A stretch of 64,000 bases of DNA from an uncultured Cellvibrio sp. (GTDB lineage: Bacteria; Pseudomonadota; Gammaproteobacteria; Pseudomonadales; Cellvibrionaceae), in the NCBI GenBank assembly GCA_946480695.1, contig CAMLKG010000003.1, positions 62,001-126,000 on the forward strand, given 5' to 3'. A program made the position numbers and the translations under genes. The notes below the pieces were generated by a model. It had not been told where the DNA came from, searched no databases, and saw nothing but the letters and a program-made list of their open reading frames with translations. Below are positions 44,044 to 54,045 of the stretch, piece after piece. Within the stretch, counting starts at the first letter, position 1; each line of letters begins with the position of its first letter.

Positions 44044-45594
44044 CTAGAGCTGCGTCGTTACACGCAGGACCTCTTCGATACTGGTGATGCCGTTAAGGAC
44101 GCAAGTTCGACCGTCGTCACTCATAGATGCGCTGTGTTTACGCGCCTCCGCCAGAAGCTCCTGTTCACCCGCCTGCTCATGGATCAGATGGCGCAAACGC
44201 TCGGTAATCTCAATCAATTCGTAAATACCCTTACGCCCGCGATAACCCTGGTGGTTACAGTGCTTGCAGCCCGTCGGGGCAGGACGCCAGATGGGAGTAT
44301 CCACGGGTAACTTGAGCATGTCCCGTTCAGCCTCGCTCGGCAGGTACTGCTCCTTGCAATGGGTGCAAAGCACACGCACCAACCGTTGCGCCATCACCAC
44401 CTCAAGGCTCGACGCCAGGAGGAAAGGCTCAACACCCATGTCTTTCAAGCGCAACACCGCACCAATCGCGGTATTGGTATGGAGGGTGGATAAAACCAGG
44501 TGACCGGTCAAGGAGGCCTGGATCGCAATTTCGGCTGTTTCACCGTCGCGGATCTCACCCACCATCACCACATCCGGGTCCTGGCGGAGGATAGCGCGCA
44601 GGCCCCGTGCAAAAGTCATTTCCACCTTGGCGTTCACCTGGGTCTGGCCGATACCGGGCAGCAGGTATTCCACGGGGTCTTCAATGGTGAGGATATTGCG
44701 GCTGCGGGTATTAATGTGGCTCAAGCTTGCATAAAGCGTGGTGGTCTTACCCGAACCTGTCGGACCGGTTACCAGGATAATGCCGTGGGGCTTGATCAGG
44801 TTCTTGGTAAGGCGTTCATATACCAGCGGTGGCATCTGCAATTGCTCAAGGCGCAATTGGCCGGCCGCCTGGTCAAGGATACGTAATACGATGCGTTCGC
44901 CAAATGCGGAGGGGATTGTAGATACACGAATGTCCACCGCATGGCCCGCGAGGCGTACGGTAATACGCCCATCCTGCGGCAAACGTTTTTCTGCAATATC
45001 CAACCGCGCCATTACTTTAAGGCGCGATACCAGTACCGGCGCCAACTCGGCCTTGGGTGACAATACCTCGGTCAACACACCGTCAATACGGAAACGCACC
45101 GATACGCGGTCTTCGAAGGGTTCAAGGTGTATGTCTGAGGCGCCTTCCCGCACCGCCTGCGAAAGGATGGCATTGATCAGGCGGATAATCGGCGCATCGT
45201 CATCACCCGCCAGCAGGTCGGTACGGTCAGCGAGGTCATCAGCCATGGATGACAAATCAAATTCGTTACCCAAATCCTCTGCGGCGCGTTGCGCGGCGCC
45301 ATCACCACTTTGATATTCACGGGTAAGGCGCTTCTGGAAATCCTCCGCGGGCAATTCTTCCAGCTCGAACCCGGCACCGAGGATGCGCTGCAATTCCAGC
45401 AACACCTCCAGCGTTAATCCCGGCTTATGCAGCACTTTGGGTTTAACACCGGCGGCTACATCCTCCAACATCACCCCGTGCGTCGAGGCGAAACTGAAGG
45501 GTAAACGCTCAAAACCGGTACCCTGGTTAAGCGACTCCTCGTCCCCCAATGGTGCGTCAGCGACCAGTGTCGGTTCCAGCACTTGCTCGCTCAC
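44044..45594 (-). CDS. gspE: type II secretion ATPase GspE
   Basis: The 516-residue protein has the N-terminal GspE domain, a Walker A motif (GPTGSGKTTTLYASL), Asp box (GEIRDGETAEIAIQ), His box (HLVLSTLHTN) and the zinc-binding tetracysteine region (LCTHCKEQ and CKHCNHQGYRG). It powers pseudopilus assembly by ATP hydrolysis on the inner face of the membrane. It starts at GTG 45594, 3 bp after the gspD stop. Confidence 0.96.
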   Translation of the reverse strand: MSEQVLEPTLVADAPLGDEESLNQGTGFERLPFSFASTHGVMLEDVAAGVKPKVLHKPGLTLEVLLELQRILGAGFELEELPAEDFQKRLTREYQSGDGAAQRAAEDLGNEFDLSSMADDLADRTDLLAGDDDAPIIRLINAILSQAVREGASDIHLEPFEDRVSVRFRIDGVLTEVLSPKAELAPVLVSRLKVMARLDIAEKRLPQDGRITVRLAGHAVDIRVSTIPSAFGERIVLRILDQAAGQLRLEQLQMPPLVYERLTKNLIKPHGIILVTGPTGSGKTTTLYASLSHINTRSRNILTIEDPVEYLLPGIGQTQVNAKVEMTFARGLRAILRQDPDVVMVGEIRDGETAEIAIQASLTGHLVLSTLHTNTAIGAVLRLKDMGVEPFLLASSLEVVMAQRLVRVLCTHCKEQYLPSEAERDMLKLPVDTPIWRPAPTGCKHCNHQGYRGRKGIYELIEITERLRHLIHEQAGEQELLAEARKHSASMSDDGRTCVLNGITSIEEVLRVTTQL

Positions 45595-45597
45595 GGT

Positions 45598-47655
45598 TTA
45601 TTCCTCAGCTGGGACATCAGGGGACTGTTGGCTGTTTTCCTGGAATCTGCGGATTTCCTCTTCCCACTCGGGCAATATGGGCACTTCCCGCTTGCTGGTT
45701 AAAATCCCGCGGTTGCGTTGGAACTGGATTTGCTGCTCACGCAAATTGCGATATTTCTCCGCTGTCGCGCCAGTTAGTACCTCATCCGTACGGATAATGG
45801 TTGGCTTCAGGAAAATCAGCAGGTTGGTTTTACGTTTTTGGGCACTTTGCGTACGGAATAAATGCCCTAATACCGGAATACTACCCAGCACAGGCACACG
45901 TTGGTCGCCCTTATTTAATTGATCCTCAATCAATCCACCCAGGACTACTGTTTGTCCATCGCCCGCCAGGATTTGGGTTTTGATTTCGCGCTTGCTGGTG
46001 GTAGGCCCGTTCGGGGAGTTGGCGGTACTGCCGATCACAGACGATATTTCCTGCTCAATATCCAATACCAGGCTGTCACCCTCATTGATATGCGGGGTTA
46101 CCTGCAACTTGATACCCACATCTTCGCGATTGACGGTATTGAAAGGGCTCGAAAATGAGTTGGTTCCGGTGTTAGTGGTGGTACCCGAGTTAAAGCCGGA
46201 GAAAGAACCGGTAACAAAGGGCACCTGCTGGCCAACCAGAATGGAGGCTTCGCTGTTATCTGTTGTCAGCAGGCTGGGAGTGGACAGTAGGTTACTTGAC
46301 TCATTTTTCTGCAACATCCTGAGCACACTGAGGAAATCGATGTTATTTCCCAACCGTCCGATGCCAAATATGGGGGCTTTCGCCGAAACCACGCCGGAAG
46401 CCAGGCTGGCCAGGGCCGTATCACTGTCCGAATCATTCAGCAGGCTCAACGCAGGGCCCGCGACACTGCTCATCCCCGAGCCGGGCGCAAACCCGCCGAA
46501 GCCGCTGTCATCGGCCTGGTACATCCATTCAATCCCGAGTTCTTTCTCGTTATTGCCGGTAATTTCGACAATGATCGCCTCCACCAATACCTGGGCGCGA
46601 CGGATATCCAGGCTATCGATAATGGATAACAATGTATCCATGGTTTCAACGTCAGCGGTGATCAATACGGAATTGGTCGCTTCATCGGCCTGCACGGCCG
46701 CCTGGGTCGTATTGGCGGGGGCGCCCTCTGCCGGTTTTCCGCCGACACTCTGCAACATTCCCGATAATACCTTCGCCACTTCTTCAGCCTTCGCGTACTT
46801 AAGGTAAATCACGCGCACATTGCTGTTGCGGGTCTGCGGGCGATCCAAATCATCAATCAGCAATTTCAGGCGCTGGCGGGTCAAGTCATCGCCGCTGATA
46901 ACCACGGCGTTGGTACGCTTGTCAGCCACAATGACGGGTGGCGAGGTTGTCATTCCCCGGTTGGGGTCCGGCTTTTCCAATTGCGTCAGCATGGCCACCA
47001 CATCGGCCGCGTTCGCATATTTCAAGGGGATCACATCGGTATGGGTCATACCGATCTTATCCAATTGGATAACCAGCTCATTCATACGCGCAACGTTGGC
47101 GCGGGTATCAGTAATAATCAGCGCGTTGCTGGGTTCGTAGGTCGTCAGGTGGCCGTATTGCGGCACCAGGGGCCGCAAGGCGGCAAGGATTTTTGCCGCA
47201 CTGGTGTTTTTTAGCGGGATGACCTGGGTAATGTATAAATCGTCCTTGTTCCTGACATTGTTTTCGGTCGGGATCGGCAGGTTGCGTGCATCGCGGTTCA
47301 TCACAATACGCACTATGTTGCCGCTTTCCACCGCGGTAAAACCATGCACGTCAAGGGAGGCCAGGAACAACTCATACAATTCCTTGGCATTCAGCGGTTT
47401 GGTATTGATCACCTTGATCGGCCCACGCACCTTGGGGTCGATGATGATGGTTTTGCCGGTCGCGCCGGCAATGAATTTAATAACTTCCTGGATATCCGAA
47501 TCATTAAAATTAACCGTCCAGGCCTGTTCGCCGGCGGCATTTTGCCCTGCGGGTTCAACCTGCGCCATTGCGAGACTAACGCTACCACTGATAATCGCCG
47601 CCAGCATTAATCTGGCGATAATCTTGTTATTCTTACGACCATTCGAACGGATCAC
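45598..47655 (-). CDS. gspD: type II secretion secretin GspD
   Basis: The 685-residue protein has a signal peptide (cleavage near AMA, about residue 31), the N0 to N3 domains and the secretin channel domain, including VPVLGSIPVLGHLFRTQSAQ near the C-terminus. It forms the outer-membrane channel. It starts at GTG 47655 with a GAGG ribosome site. A serine/glycine/threonine-rich insert (about residues 495-520) lies in the outer gate region. Confidence 0.96.
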   Translation of the reverse strand: MIRSNGRKNNKIIARLMLAAIISGSVSLAMAQVEPAGQNAAGEQAWTVNFNDSDIQEVIKFIAGATGKTIIIDPKVRGPIKVINTKPLNAKELYELFLASLDVHGFTAVESGNIVRIVMNRDARNLPIPTENNVRNKDDLYITQVIPLKNTSAAKILAALRPLVPQYGHLTTYEPSNALIITDTRANVARMNELVIQLDKIGMTHTDVIPLKYANAADVVAMLTQLEKPDPNRGMTTSPPVIVADKRTNAVVISGDDLTRQRLKLLIDDLDRPQTRNSNVRVIYLKYAKAEEVAKVLSGMLQSVGGKPAEGAPANTTQAAVQADEATNSVLITADVETMDTLLSIIDSLDIRRAQVLVEAIIVEITGNNEKELGIEWMYQADDSGFGGFAPGSGMSSVAGPALSLLNDSDSDTALASLASGVVSAKAPIFGIGRLGNNIDFLSVLRMLQKNESSNLLSTPSLLTTDNSEASILVGQQVPFVTGSFSGFNSGTTTNTGTNSFSSPFNTVNREDVGIKLQVTPHINEGDSLVLDIEQEISSVIGSTANSPNGPTTSKREIKTQILAGDGQTVVLGGLIEDQLNKGDQRVPVLGSIPVLGHLFRTQSAQKRKTNLLIFLKPTIIRTDEVLTGATAEKYRNLREQQIQFQRNRGILTSKREVPILPEWEEEIRRFQENSQQSPDVPAEE

Positions 47656-47662
47656 GAAAACC

Positions 47663-48700
47663 TCACTTGAGCATTACGTCTAGGTTAACTGTACTGCCAC
47701 CGCGCCTGATTTCCAGGTTCGCCGATGTGGCACTACCCATACTTTTATATATTTCCATTATTTTCCCGGGGCTACTCAGCGGAACACCGTTGACCGCTGT
47801 CACTATGTCGTCGGTCTGCAATCCCAGGGAATTAAACAACTCTGCGTTGCGGCCCGGGCGGATTTTGTAACCCACGACCTGGCCGTTTTCGCGATAAATA
47901 CTCATCGCCACAACATCCGCCAGTGTCTTGCTCACTTGCGTCATGCCCGCATCACCCGCAGATGCCGCGGACGGGGAATCAAAACGCTGGCTCCTGCTAT
48001 CGGCAAATACCGGCGGTTGCTGCTGGTAGGGCGGATTGGCATAGCCACTGGAAGTGGCCGGTTGGGCCGATGGTGCCGCAACCGCGCCAAGCTTGGGCGC
48101 ATTGGGGTCATCCTTATACATCCAAAGCGATTCAAATGAACCGTTATTATTGATGATGACCCGTAGGTCCAGCACTTTGGCGAGGGTGACGTTATTGCCC
48201 ACCGGCAGGGTATCGCCAACGCCGTAAACATCCGCCTTGTCGCCGGTAGCAATAATGGCCCGCGCCGCTTTCTCATCATTGCTGGATAACACCCCGCGCA
48301 ATATCAGGTTCAGCTGGGTGTCGGTAGCGTTATTTTCTATACCCTGGGTTTGCGCTACCGGCTGGGCCTCAACCGGCGCCGGCTCCGCAGTTGTCTCACC
48401 AAAGGGCGCAAGATTCTTTACCTGGGCAATGTTGATGGCCTCGGCAGCGGGAGCGGCGCCGGGAGAGGCCGATGCCACAGAAGTTACGGTAGCGGGAGGG
48501 ATCGCCGGGTTGGGCATTACCAGCCAAAAAATCCGCGCCAGGCTATGGCTTAACCAAACCACCAGCAACAAGACAATCAACCATTGCCAACGTTCCAATG
48601 GTATGCGGTTCAAAAAGCCAAAAAAACGCTGCAGTTGTTGCTCCAACTGGGCGGTTCGCTGGGCGAGCGCAGCATTATTCACAAATGACTTATCTGGCAT
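47663..48700 (-). CDS. gspC: type II secretion protein GspC
   Basis: The protein of about 345 residues has one N-terminal membrane helix (WLIVLLLVVWLSHSLARIFW), a homology region and a C-terminal PDZ domain with LQTDDIVTAVNGVPLSSPGK. It links the inner-membrane platform to GspD and helps select cargo. I chose ATG 48700; a GTG seven codons upstream is also possible. It begins the gspC-N operon. Confidence 0.9.
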   Translation of the reverse strand: MPDKSFVNNAALAQRTAQLEQQLQRFFGFLNRIPLERWQWLIVLLLVVWLSHSLARIFWLVMPNPAIPPATVTSVASASPGAAPAAEAINIAQVKNLAPFGETTAEPAPVEAQPVAQTQGIENNATDTQLNLILRGVLSSNDEKAARAIIATGDKADVYGVGDTLPVGNNVTLAKVLDLRVIINNNGSFESLWMYKDDPNAPKLGAVAAPSAQPATSSGYANPPYQQQPPVFADSRSQRFDSPSAASAGDAGMTQVSKTLADVVAMSIYRENGQVVGYKIRPGRNAELFNSLGLQTDDIVTAVNGVPLSSPGKIMEIYKSMGSATSANLEIRRGGSTVNLDVMLK

Positions 48701-48960
48701 GAATTTAACTGAATCCTTCACACTGGGTCTACGACAGGATCAGATAGGGTATTTATCAGTCGTATCAAAAGCTTAGTGCGTTATGTTTATCAAAGCTATG
48801 AGATTCTACTCCACATCTATTACAAAAAGTAAGTTAGGTGGAGTTTGGAGAGAACCAAAAAGTGTAAGTTTCAACAGCTTTTCGACGACAGGAAAGCGGG
48901 GAAGTTGCATATTCGATGAAATATGCGACAAAAGACACAAAAATAGTCACGTAAAACGTG

Positions 48961-48998
48961 AAAAACCCCGATTGCAGGAGGGGGCAATCAGGGTTTTT
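48961..48998. terminator. intrinsic terminator in the gspC-xseB region
   Basis: AAAAACCCCGATTGC pairs with GCAATCAGGGTTTTT over 15 bp with one mismatch. T tracts on both strands would allow termination in either direction. No annotated gene ends here, so it may end a small RNA or attenuate one of the flanking operons. Confidence 0.7.
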
Positions 48999-49200
48999 GC
49001 AGGATGACAGACCCGCCTTGGCACTAATAAGCTCCGTTCCGTTATATTCCCTGCTTTATTACCGCATCCAGCAGCAATTTCCAATGGAGTCATTATTGAT
49101 GAATAATGCGTCATCCGAAAGTGGCCAAGTTCGGTAAGTTTTGTAAGAAATATCTCACAAGATGTACGCCAAAACCCTGCAGATTTCACAAGGCCGGGTT

Positions 49201-49206
49201 TATAAT
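49201..49206 (+). promoter_or_regulatory. candidate -10 element for xseB-ispA-dxs
   Basis: The perfect TATAAT hexamer lies 33-38 bp before the xseB ATG. The region 17 bp upstream has no strong -35 match. Confidence 0.4.
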
Positions 49207-49238
49207 TCGCGCCCATTCATTGCGGCGGGACAGTGACT

Positions 49239-49484
49239 ATGCCACCTAAAAAGAAAAACATCGATTTTGAGCAATCGCTTAGCACCCTGGAAAGTTTAGT
49301 CACCCGCATGGAGCAAGGCGATATGACGCTGGAAGAATCCTTGCAGGCATTTGAGAACGGTATTGCCTTAACCCGTGAATGCCAGGCGCGCCTGGCCGCT
49401 GCCGAAGTGCAAGTAAGCAAATTAATCGAAAGCCAGGGCAACATCACCCTGGAGGCTTTCGACGCAGAAGAAGGCGATGATTGA
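49239..49484 (+). CDS. xseB: exodeoxyribonuclease VII small subunit
   Basis: The 81-residue protein ([20 protein letters not shown]) matches the XseB family, which is composed of two helices. Together with XseA it degrades single-stranded DNA to short oligonucleotides. ATG 49239 is preferred over a GTG two codons upstream because E. coli XseB starts similarly. The next gene starts in its stop codon (TGATG), and xseB-ispA-dxs is the standard order in gammaproteobacteria. Confidence 0.93.
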   Translation: MPPKKKNIDFEQSLSTLESLVTRMEQGDMTLEESLQAFENGIALTRECQARLAAAEVQVSKLIESQGNITLEAFDAEEGDD

Positions 49485-50368
49485 TGCCCGCCTTCAATGA
49501 GTTCGCCCATACTTGCCGCCAGCGCGTCGATGCGGCGCTTGATCATTATTTTCCCGCGCAACCTGACTCGACCGGCTTGCGCGCCGCTATGCGCTACAGC
49601 CTGTTTAACGGCGGCAAGCGCGTACGCCCGACCCTGGCTTATTCCGCCGCCCTGGCGATAACCCCCGCCATTGACCTGGCGAGGATAGATCCGATTGCAT
49701 GTGCGCTGGAGTGCCTCCATTCCTACAGCCTGGTACACGATGATCTCCCGGCAATGGATGACGATGACCTGCGCCGCGGCAAACCGACCTGCCATATCGC
49801 CTTTAGCGAGGCAACGGCCATTCTCGCGGGCGACGGGCTCCAGACATTGGCGTTTGAATTATTACTGCACAGCGATCTATCGGCGGAAATCCAGGTACAG
49901 TTAGTGAGCCAGCTAGCCCAGGCTTCCGGAGCGGGCGGGATGGTTTTGGGGCAGGCGATAGACCTTGCAGCAGTGGACCAGCAGTTAAGCCTGGCGCAAT
50001 TGGAAACCATGCACCGGTATAAAACCGGAGCCCTTATCCGTGCCAGCGTTGCCATGGGTGCCATAGCCGCCGGGGCGAACCGCCAGCAACTCGACGCCCT
50101 GGATACCTACGCCGCTGCCATTGGACTTGCATTCCAGGTGCAGGACGACATCCTTGATGTCACCGCCGATACCGAAACCCTCGGCAAGCAACAGGGTGCC
50201 GATATTGCACGCAATAAACCCACGTATGTCTCCCTGTTGGGACTTGAAACAGCGCGCACCAAAACCGCCGAGCTACAGCAACAGGCGCTTTTTGCATTGA
50301 ATATTTTCGACTCCGGCGCCGACCGGTTACGCCAAATGGCCGATTACATAATACAAAGGGCCAGCTAG
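49484..50368 (+). CDS. ispA: farnesyl diphosphate synthase
   Basis: The 294-residue protein has the two Asp-rich motifs of short-chain prenyl synthases (HDDLPAMDDDDLRRG and QDDILDVTAD) and NGGKRVRPTLAY. It condenses isopentenyl and dimethylallyl diphosphate into farnesyl diphosphate for quinones, undecaprenyl phosphate and other isoprenoids. It starts at ATG 49484, sharing a base with the xseB stop. Confidence 0.96.
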   Translation: MPAFNEFAHTCRQRVDAALDHYFPAQPDSTGLRAAMRYSLFNGGKRVRPTLAYSAALAITPAIDLARIDPIACALECLHSYSLVHDDLPAMDDDDLRRGKPTCHIAFSEATAILAGDGLQTLAFELLLHSDLSAEIQVQLVSQLAQASGAGGMVLGQAIDLAAVDQQLSLAQLETMHRYKTGALIRASVAMGAIAAGANRQQLDALDTYAAAIGLAFQVQDDILDVTADTETLGKQQGADIARNKPTYVSLLGLETARTKTAELQQQALFALNIFDSGADRLRQMADYIIQRAS

Positions 50369-50442
50369 CCAATCCCCGTGCAAGCTGCCTACAATGGCTG
50401 GCCTGCAGACACCCAGAACGATAACCATATTGATGACTTTGA

Positions 50443-52353
50443 ATGCATAACGAAATCCCCACCAGCCGCCCGCTGACCCCCTTGTTGGACAGCATCGATA
50501 GCCCTGCTGACCTGCGCCAACTCAGCGAAAAACAACTGCCCGAACTGGCGGAAGAGTTACGCGCCTTTTTGTTATACAGCGTTGGGCAAACCGGCGGGCA
50601 TTTTGGGGCCGGGTTGGGTGTGGTTGAGCTGACTATTGCGTTGCATTACGTTTACCAGACCCCGGAAGATCGACTGGTATGGGACGTAGGCCATCAAACC
50701 TACCCGCATAAAATCCTGACGTGCCGCCGGGATCGGATGCACAGTATCCGCCAAAGCGGCGGCCTTTCCGGCTTTCCCAAACGCGAGGAAAGCGAATACG
50801 ACACCTTTGGCGTGGGCCATTCCAGTACCTCGATCAGCGCCGCCCAGGGTATGGCAATCAGCGCCAGGATGATGGGCATCGAACGCAAGGTTGCCGCCAT
50901 TATCGGTGATGGGGCCATGACTGCCGGTATGGCATTCGAGGCGCTAAACCACGCCGCCCATACCGAAACCGATATGTTAGTTGTCCTCAATGACAACAAT
51001 ATGTCCATTTCCCCTAACGTTGGCGGCCTTGCCACTTATCTCTCCAAGATCTGGGCCAGCAAGTTCTATAACTCCTTGCGTGAAGGCAGCAAACAAGTGC
51101 TGGGGAAAATTCCACCCGCCTGGGAATTTGCGCGCCGCACCGAGGAGCACATCAAAGGATTCATGTCGCCCGGTACGCTCTTTGAAGAAATGGGTTTCAA
51201 TTATGTGGGCCCTATCAATGGCCACGACCTGGGCGACCTGGTGCGCTGCCTGCGCAGCCTGCGCGACATTAAAGGCCCCAAGTTACTCCATATCATTACC
51301 CAGAAGGGTAAAGGTTTTGAACCTGCCGAACTCGACCCGGTCGGTTACCATGCCCTTAATAAAATAGAGCCGAAGAAGGCAGCGATCGGCCCCGTCAATG
51401 CCCCCAAAAAACCCAAATACCAGGAAATCTTCGGGCAATGGTTGTGCGACATGGCAAGGGAAGATGGCAGGCTGGTGGGCATCACCCCAGCTATGTGTGA
51501 AGGCTCGGGAATGGTGGAATTTGCAGCCCAATACCCGGACCGTTTCTATGACGTGGCTATCGCCGAGCAACATGCCGTCACCCTTGCCGCTGGTATGGCT
51601 TGCGAGGGCCAAAAACCGGTAGTGGCCATTTATTCAACGTTTTTACAGCGCGCCTATGACCAGCTTGTCCATGACGTCGCGTTGCAGAATCTGGATGTCA
51701 CCTTCGCCATCGACCGGGCCGGCCTGGTTGGCGAGGACGGCCCTACCCACGCGGGCAGCTTCGATATCAGCTATTTGCGCTGTATCCCCAATATGGTGAT
51801 AGCCGCGCCCAGCGATGAAAATGAGTGCCGCCAATTGTTGTACACCGCCTTTCAATATCCGGGGCCCGCAGCGGTGCGCTATCCCCGCGGCACAGGCACC
51901 GGGGCGGCAATTAACCCGGTTATGGCCGCCCTGCCTATCGGCAAGGGTGCCATAAAGCGGGAGGGTAAAAGTGTCGCCTTGCTCTGTTTCGGTACACTGA
52001 TAGCAACGGCACAAGGGGTGGCGGACAACCTGAATGCCAGCCTGTGCGATATGCGCTTTGTTAAACCGCTGGATACTGAATTAATCGAAAAAATGGCCGC
52101 CAGCCACGATCTGTTGGTCACCCTGGAAGAAAACGCCATTGCGGGCGGTGCCGGCAGTGCAGTGACGGAATACCTCCAGGATATAGGGCTGAACGTTCCG
52201 GTCATACAATTGGGTTTTGCCGACGAATTTGTCGATCACGACAGCCAGAAGCAACAACTCGCCAGGCAGGGGTTGGACGCCGCCTCTATCGAAACCCGGA
52301 TCCGTACCCGCCTGGCACAATTGCAGTCCCTCAAACCACTCGCGGCCGGGTAG
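50443..52353 (+). CDS. dxs: 1-deoxy-D-xylulose-5-phosphate synthase
   Basis: The 636-residue protein has all the hallmarks of [35 protein letters not shown], the thiamine diphosphate site [18 protein letters not shown] with [12 protein letters not shown], and the transketolase-like C-terminal half with [15 protein letters not shown] and [12 protein letters not shown]. It makes the first intermediate of the non-mevalonate isoprenoid pathway from pyruvate and glyceraldehyde 3-phosphate. It lies 74 bp after ispA, which uses the products. Confidence 0.97.
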   Translation: MHNEIPTSRPLTPLLDSIDSPADLRQLSEKQLPELAEELRAFLLYSVGQTGGHFGAGLGVVELTIALHYVYQTPEDRLVWDVGHQTYPHKILTCRRDRMHSIRQSGGLSGFPKREESEYDTFGVGHSSTSISAAQGMAISARMMGIERKVAAIIGDGAMTAGMAFEALNHAAHTETDMLVVLNDNNMSISPNVGGLATYLSKIWASKFYNSLREGSKQVLGKIPPAWEFARRTEEHIKGFMSPGTLFEEMGFNYVGPINGHDLGDLVRCLRSLRDIKGPKLLHIITQKGKGFEPAELDPVGYHALNKIEPKKAAIGPVNAPKKPKYQEIFGQWLCDMAREDGRLVGITPAMCEGSGMVEFAAQYPDRFYDVAIAEQHAVTLAAGMACEGQKPVVAIYSTFLQRAYDQLVHDVALQNLDVTFAIDRAGLVGEDGPTHAGSFDISYLRCIPNMVIAAPSDENECRQLLYTAFQYPGPAAVRYPRGTGTGAAINPVMAALPIGKGAIKREGKSVALLCFGTLIATAQGVADNLNASLCDMRFVKPLDTELIEKMAASHDLLVTLEENAIAGGAGSAVTEYLQDIGLNVPVIQLGFADEFVDHDSQKQQLARQGLDAASIETRIRTRLAQLQSLKPLAAG

Positions 52354-52746
52354 AACCTTGCGCACCAGCGTTAATTGATTGGCAATACAACACAACAGCC
52401 AGCATGCCTGGACGCGACTAATGGTTTCGATTTAACACGAAAGGAAGAGAATAATTAAAAAGCAATTGGAAAAACGAGGGGAAACGCAGTAGGGATAAAC
52501 GTCTTTTAAGGTGGAAACTCAAGTCCTTTTGAGCTCACTAAACCACTCACTCATATCATGGTCATGCCCGGCCTTTATACACCCGCTTTTTGAGAAAACC
52601 CAATAAACGCGGCACAAATGTGAACCAATTCCTATCTTTGTCGCGCAACGCATCAACATATTACACGGCATTACAGGGTGTCACCTGAATCCGTGTTACG
52701 CCAAAAAGAGACGCGCCATTAGGCGCGCCCCTGCAACCAAATGTTA
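52354..52746. other. intergenic region between dxs and the MFS gene
   Basis: This 393-bp stretch separates two convergent genes. It has a terminator for the MFS gene (52703-52728). I see no clear dxs terminator and no RNA gene. Confidence 0.5.
52703..52728 (-). terminator. intrinsic terminator of the sugar operon
   Basis: On the minus strand GCGCGCC and GGCGCGT form a stem around loop TAAT, followed by CTC and five T. It lies 19 bp after the MFS gene stop. Confidence 0.8.
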
Positions 52747-53958
52747 TTAATGGGCGAAACGCTTGCGCAACACAAACAATAGGCCGAAGGCAAAAATAAG
52801 GAATAACGGGAAGAGTGCCAGGTTTTGCAATGTTGCCTGGCCAGCGGTTAATTCAACTGCTTCGGGAGGGACACCATTGGCGATTGCCTCTGCCTTGGCA
52901 TCGTCCAGCCAACCACCGATGACCGGGTTCCACATACTCATGGAAAACATACCCGCCCCGCCCAACAACGACATGCCCAACGCACCGGTCCTGGGTTGAT
53001 ACTCGCTGATAAAGCCAATCATGGTCGGCCAGAAATAGGTTACGCCCAACGCAAACACCATGGCCGCGATATAGACCAATCCACCCGAGGCAATACTCAG
53101 CAGGAAAATCCCGATGGTGGTTACCACGGCCGACATCAAAAGCACACCGACCGGGTTCAGCGCTTCAACGATAGGCCCGGCAAAGAACCGGCCCAATGCC
53201 ATCAAGCCAGTCACCAGGGCGAGCACTAGCATCGGGTGGGCACCGGAGGCCCCAAAGATACGATCCACCCATTGCTGGGTACCGAATTCGGAGGCCGCAG
53301 TCACCGTCATGCAGAAGAACATGAAAATAAATAAGGGGGAAAAGAGCGCGCGTATGTTGGTTGAGGTGGATGTTTCAGAGTTGGCCATACTCGGGAAAGG
53401 CTGGCCAAAAATCATCGCGCCGTAGATGACCGTCGGGATGATCATGATCGCGATTTGCCATTGCCACCCCAATCCCAGCTTGGTCATCAAAGCCGATACC
53501 AGCGAGCCAATCACAATGCCGCCCGGGAACCATACATGGAACTTATTGAGCATGGCGGTTTTACGGGTGTGGTAAATATCCGCAATCAACGGATTACACG
53601 CCGCCTCTACCGAACCATTGGCAAAACCGATGAAAAAGCTGGAAAGCAGCAAAGTCCAGAAGCCGCTTGCGGTAATGGTCAGGAACAGCCCCAGCAGATG
53701 GCAGGCAAATGCCAGGTACATCAGGGTGCGGGCACCGACCAGGTTATAAATAAGGCCGCCAAACATCATGGCCACAGGGAAACCCAAAAAGGCCATGCCG
53801 TTAATCCAGCCAAGCTGGGTGTTATTGAAATTAAATTCAGCGCTTAATTGGTTCAATATCCCGGCGCGAATCGCGAAGGTCATCGCGGTAACAATCAGGG
53901 CGATACAACATGCCGTGAACAGGCGCTGTGGGTTTATGGTTGCAGGGACGCTCGTCAT
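52747..53958 (-). CDS. MFS sugar transporter
   Basis: The 403-residue protein has 12 membrane helices and MFS features such as GWINGMAFLGFPVAMMFGGL. It resembles the FucP-like sugar/proton symporter group. ATG 53958 (MTSVPAT) has an AAGG ribosome site; an ATG eight codons upstream is less likely. It is the last gene of an operon with an oxidoreductase and an isomerase, so it probably imports the sugar or sugar acid they act on. Confidence 0.8.
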   Translation of the reverse strand: MTSVPATINPQRLFTACCIALIVTAMTFAIRAGILNQLSAEFNFNNTQLGWINGMAFLGFPVAMMFGGLIYNLVGARTLMYLAFACHLLGLFLTITASGFWTLLLSSFFIGFANGSVEAACNPLIADIYHTRKTAMLNKFHVWFPGGIVIGSLVSALMTKLGLGWQWQIAIMIIPTVIYGAMIFGQPFPSMANSETSTSTNIRALFSPLFIFMFFCMTVTAASEFGTQQWVDRIFGASGAHPMLVLALVTGLMALGRFFAGPIVEALNPVGVLLMSAVVTTIGIFLLSIASGGLVYIAAMVFALGVTYFWPTMIGFISEYQPRTGALGMSLLGGAGMFSMSMWNPVIGGWLDDAKAEAIANGVPPEAVELTAGQATLQNLALFPLFLIFAFGLLFVLRKRFAH

Positions 53959-54045
53959 TTCTTCTACCTTTTTTATCGTCATTTGGCGTTATTGTTGTTA
54001 CATGCGAGGCGCGAATGCGCACCCGCAAGGATTTTTAATACACCT

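Larger units (their letters stand above)
48701..49238. other. divergent region between gspC and xseB
   Basis: This stretch of more than 500 bp holds the promoters of two large operons and a hairpin with T tracts at 48961-48998. A small reading frame at 48783-49007 is probably not a gene. Confidence 0.5.

Noticed and set aside
48783..49007. 74-residue reading frame in the gspC-xseB region
   Set aside because: No convincing ribosome site, no recognised sequence, and it runs into the hairpin at 48961-48998.
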